A stretch of 64,000 nt of DNA from GCA-2687025 sp964473525 (GTDB taxonomy: Bacteria > Poribacteria > WGA-4E > GCA-2687025), in contig CAYYPK010000016.1 of assembly GCA_964473525.1 (NCBI GenBank), positions 1-64,000 on the forward strand. The letters are read 5' to 3'. The notes beneath the pieces were generated by a model. That model saw nothing but the letters and a program-made list of their open reading frames with translations. It did not search any database and was not told the DNA's origin. Below, piece by piece: positions 63,457 through 64,000 of this stretch. The position numbers and the translations under genes were made by a program. Numbering within the stretch: position 1 is the first letter of the stretch; the number at the start of each line of letters is the position of its first letter.

Positions 63457-64000
63457 CTACGCCGCAAGCGCCCTTTGCGCCAACGCGAACGCCCCCAGCA
63501 CGCCGGATCGGCCTCCCAGTCCCGGCGGGACGACATAGGCGTCGATCTCGTCCAGAATCGCGCTGTGCGCCACGTAGCCGTTGAGGAGTTCCTGAACGCG
63601 CCGTCGTATCATCGGGAACAGTTGCCGCTGGTCCATGACGCCACCGCCCATGATGATCCGTTGCGGCGACAGCGTGCAAACGTAGCTGACCAGGGCCTGC
63701 GCCAGGTATTCGGCCTCCAACGTCCACGCGTCGTGGTACACGGGTAAGTCGCTGGCGGCCACGCCCCAGCGCGCTTCGATGGCTGGGCCGCTCGCGAGCC
63801 CCTCGAGGCAGTCGCCGTGGTATGGGCAGGAGCCCTCGAACGGGTCGCGCGCGATGTCCCGCGGCAGGGGGATATGCCCCATTTCCGGGTGTATAAGGCC
63901 GTGCATCAGCTCTCCGTTGACCAGGCCTCCTCCCCCGACCCCAGTACCGATCGTCAGGTACAGGAACGTGTCGAGTCCCTGGGCGGCGCCCCACCGCCAC
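63457..64000 (-). CDS. ROK-family sugar kinase, partial (3' part)
   Basis: Last 180 codons of a ROK protein; the 5' end lies beyond the window. The frame runs open to position 64000 and reads TFLYLTIGTGVGGGGLVNGEL at its beginning. The zinc-binding signature EMGH...CPYHGDCLEGLASGPA, with one His and Cys residues, is typical of ROK fructokinases and glucokinases. IIMGGGVMDQRQLFPMI is the second ROK motif. Likely a hexokinase-type enzyme (fructokinase-like), though a transcriptional ROK repressor is less likely given no visible N-terminus. Incomplete. Confidence 0.9.
   Translation of the reverse strand, partial: WRWGAAQGLDTFLYLTIGTGVGGGGLVNGELMHGLIHPEMGHIPLPRDIARDPFEGSCPYHGDCLEGLASGPAIEARWGVAASDLPVYHDAWTLEAEYLAQALVSYVCTLSPQRIIMGGGVMDQRQLFPMIRRRVQELLNGYVAHSAILDEIDAYVVPPGLGGRSGVLGAFALAQRALAA

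Noticed and set aside
1..64000. CRISPR, tRNA and rRNA
   Set aside because: No regularly spaced repeats, no TTCGA-type tRNA arm in a plausible cloverleaf and no rRNA consensus was seen by eye; a covariance-model scan would be decisive.

Overview
The window is 64 kb of GC-rich bacterial DNA with about 45 protein genes. I see no rRNA, tRNA, CRISPR array or insertion sequence. A run of ten N at 24564-24573 shows it is a scaffold, probably from a metagenome. Several gene types point to the candidate phylum Poribacteria or a close planctomycete-like relative: a DUF1501 protein next to a planctomycete-type cytochrome (PSCyt1/DUF1549/DUF1553) protein, two uroporphyrinogen-decarboxylase-like enzymes, a phytanoyl-CoA-type dioxygenase, a DUF6785-type membrane protein, a secreted protein with an EAEDFDERDP-type domain, and a WD40/dockerin-like protein ending in a PNPANPEAWIPF module. 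The lineage call is inference from remembered family habits, not from a marker gene.

Layout. 0-7.9 kb: a multi-PAS histidine kinase, divergent from a DtxR-FeoA regulator and FeoB, then a URO-D-like enzyme. 8-13.4 kb: a GH13 amylase-type enzyme, a cyclic-nucleotide-binding MscS channel, and a dCache-HAMP cyclase-like protein whose catalytic residues are partly lost. 13.8-18.4 kb: the DUF1501 and cytochrome pair. 19-24.5 kb: a small orphan gene, MobB, an Fe-S Rrf2 regulator, a second URO-D-like protein, a secreted protein and a K+ channel with an RCK domain. 24.6-29 kb: a sulfotransferase (apparently starting at ATT) and a zinc-ribbon/cyclase/AAA/TPR signalling protein. 29.1-35 kb: a carbohydrate- and surface-oriented group with an M19 dipeptidase, a propeller-like secreted protein, a GH16 hydrolase, an O-methyltransferase and two secreted proteins. 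35-37.3 kb: a phosphotransferase, an imperfect palindromic repeat and an acetyltransferase.

37.3-48.5 kb: one compact minus-strand operon, hoxEFUYHW-hypABFCDE. It encodes a complete bidirectional NAD(P)-linked [NiFe] hydrogenase with its protease and all six Hyp maturation factors. Most of its genes overlap or nearly touch. 48.9-64 kb: a WD40/dockerin-like secreted protein, a small membrane protein, a 1076-residue orphan membrane protein with a palindrome in its promoter region, a NodU-type carbamoyltransferase, an SDR, a PhyH-type dioxygenase, a PsbP-like secreted protein, an M14 peptidase, a voltage-gated K+ channel overlapping a DJ-1/PfpI gene, a DUF6785-like multi-pass protein and the 3' part of a ROK kinase.

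The most interesting unexplained signal is a shared C-terminal tail, roughly V-x-x-x-x-[KS]-[AL]-x-x-[TSA]-W-[GA]-x-[LVM]-K-x-R. It ends four exported proteins with otherwise unrelated N-terminal domains (genes at 22033, 33582, 34270 and 58415) and looks like a sorting or anchoring signal. A second theme is that gene ends, especially convergent ones, carry strong GC hairpins without U-tracts.
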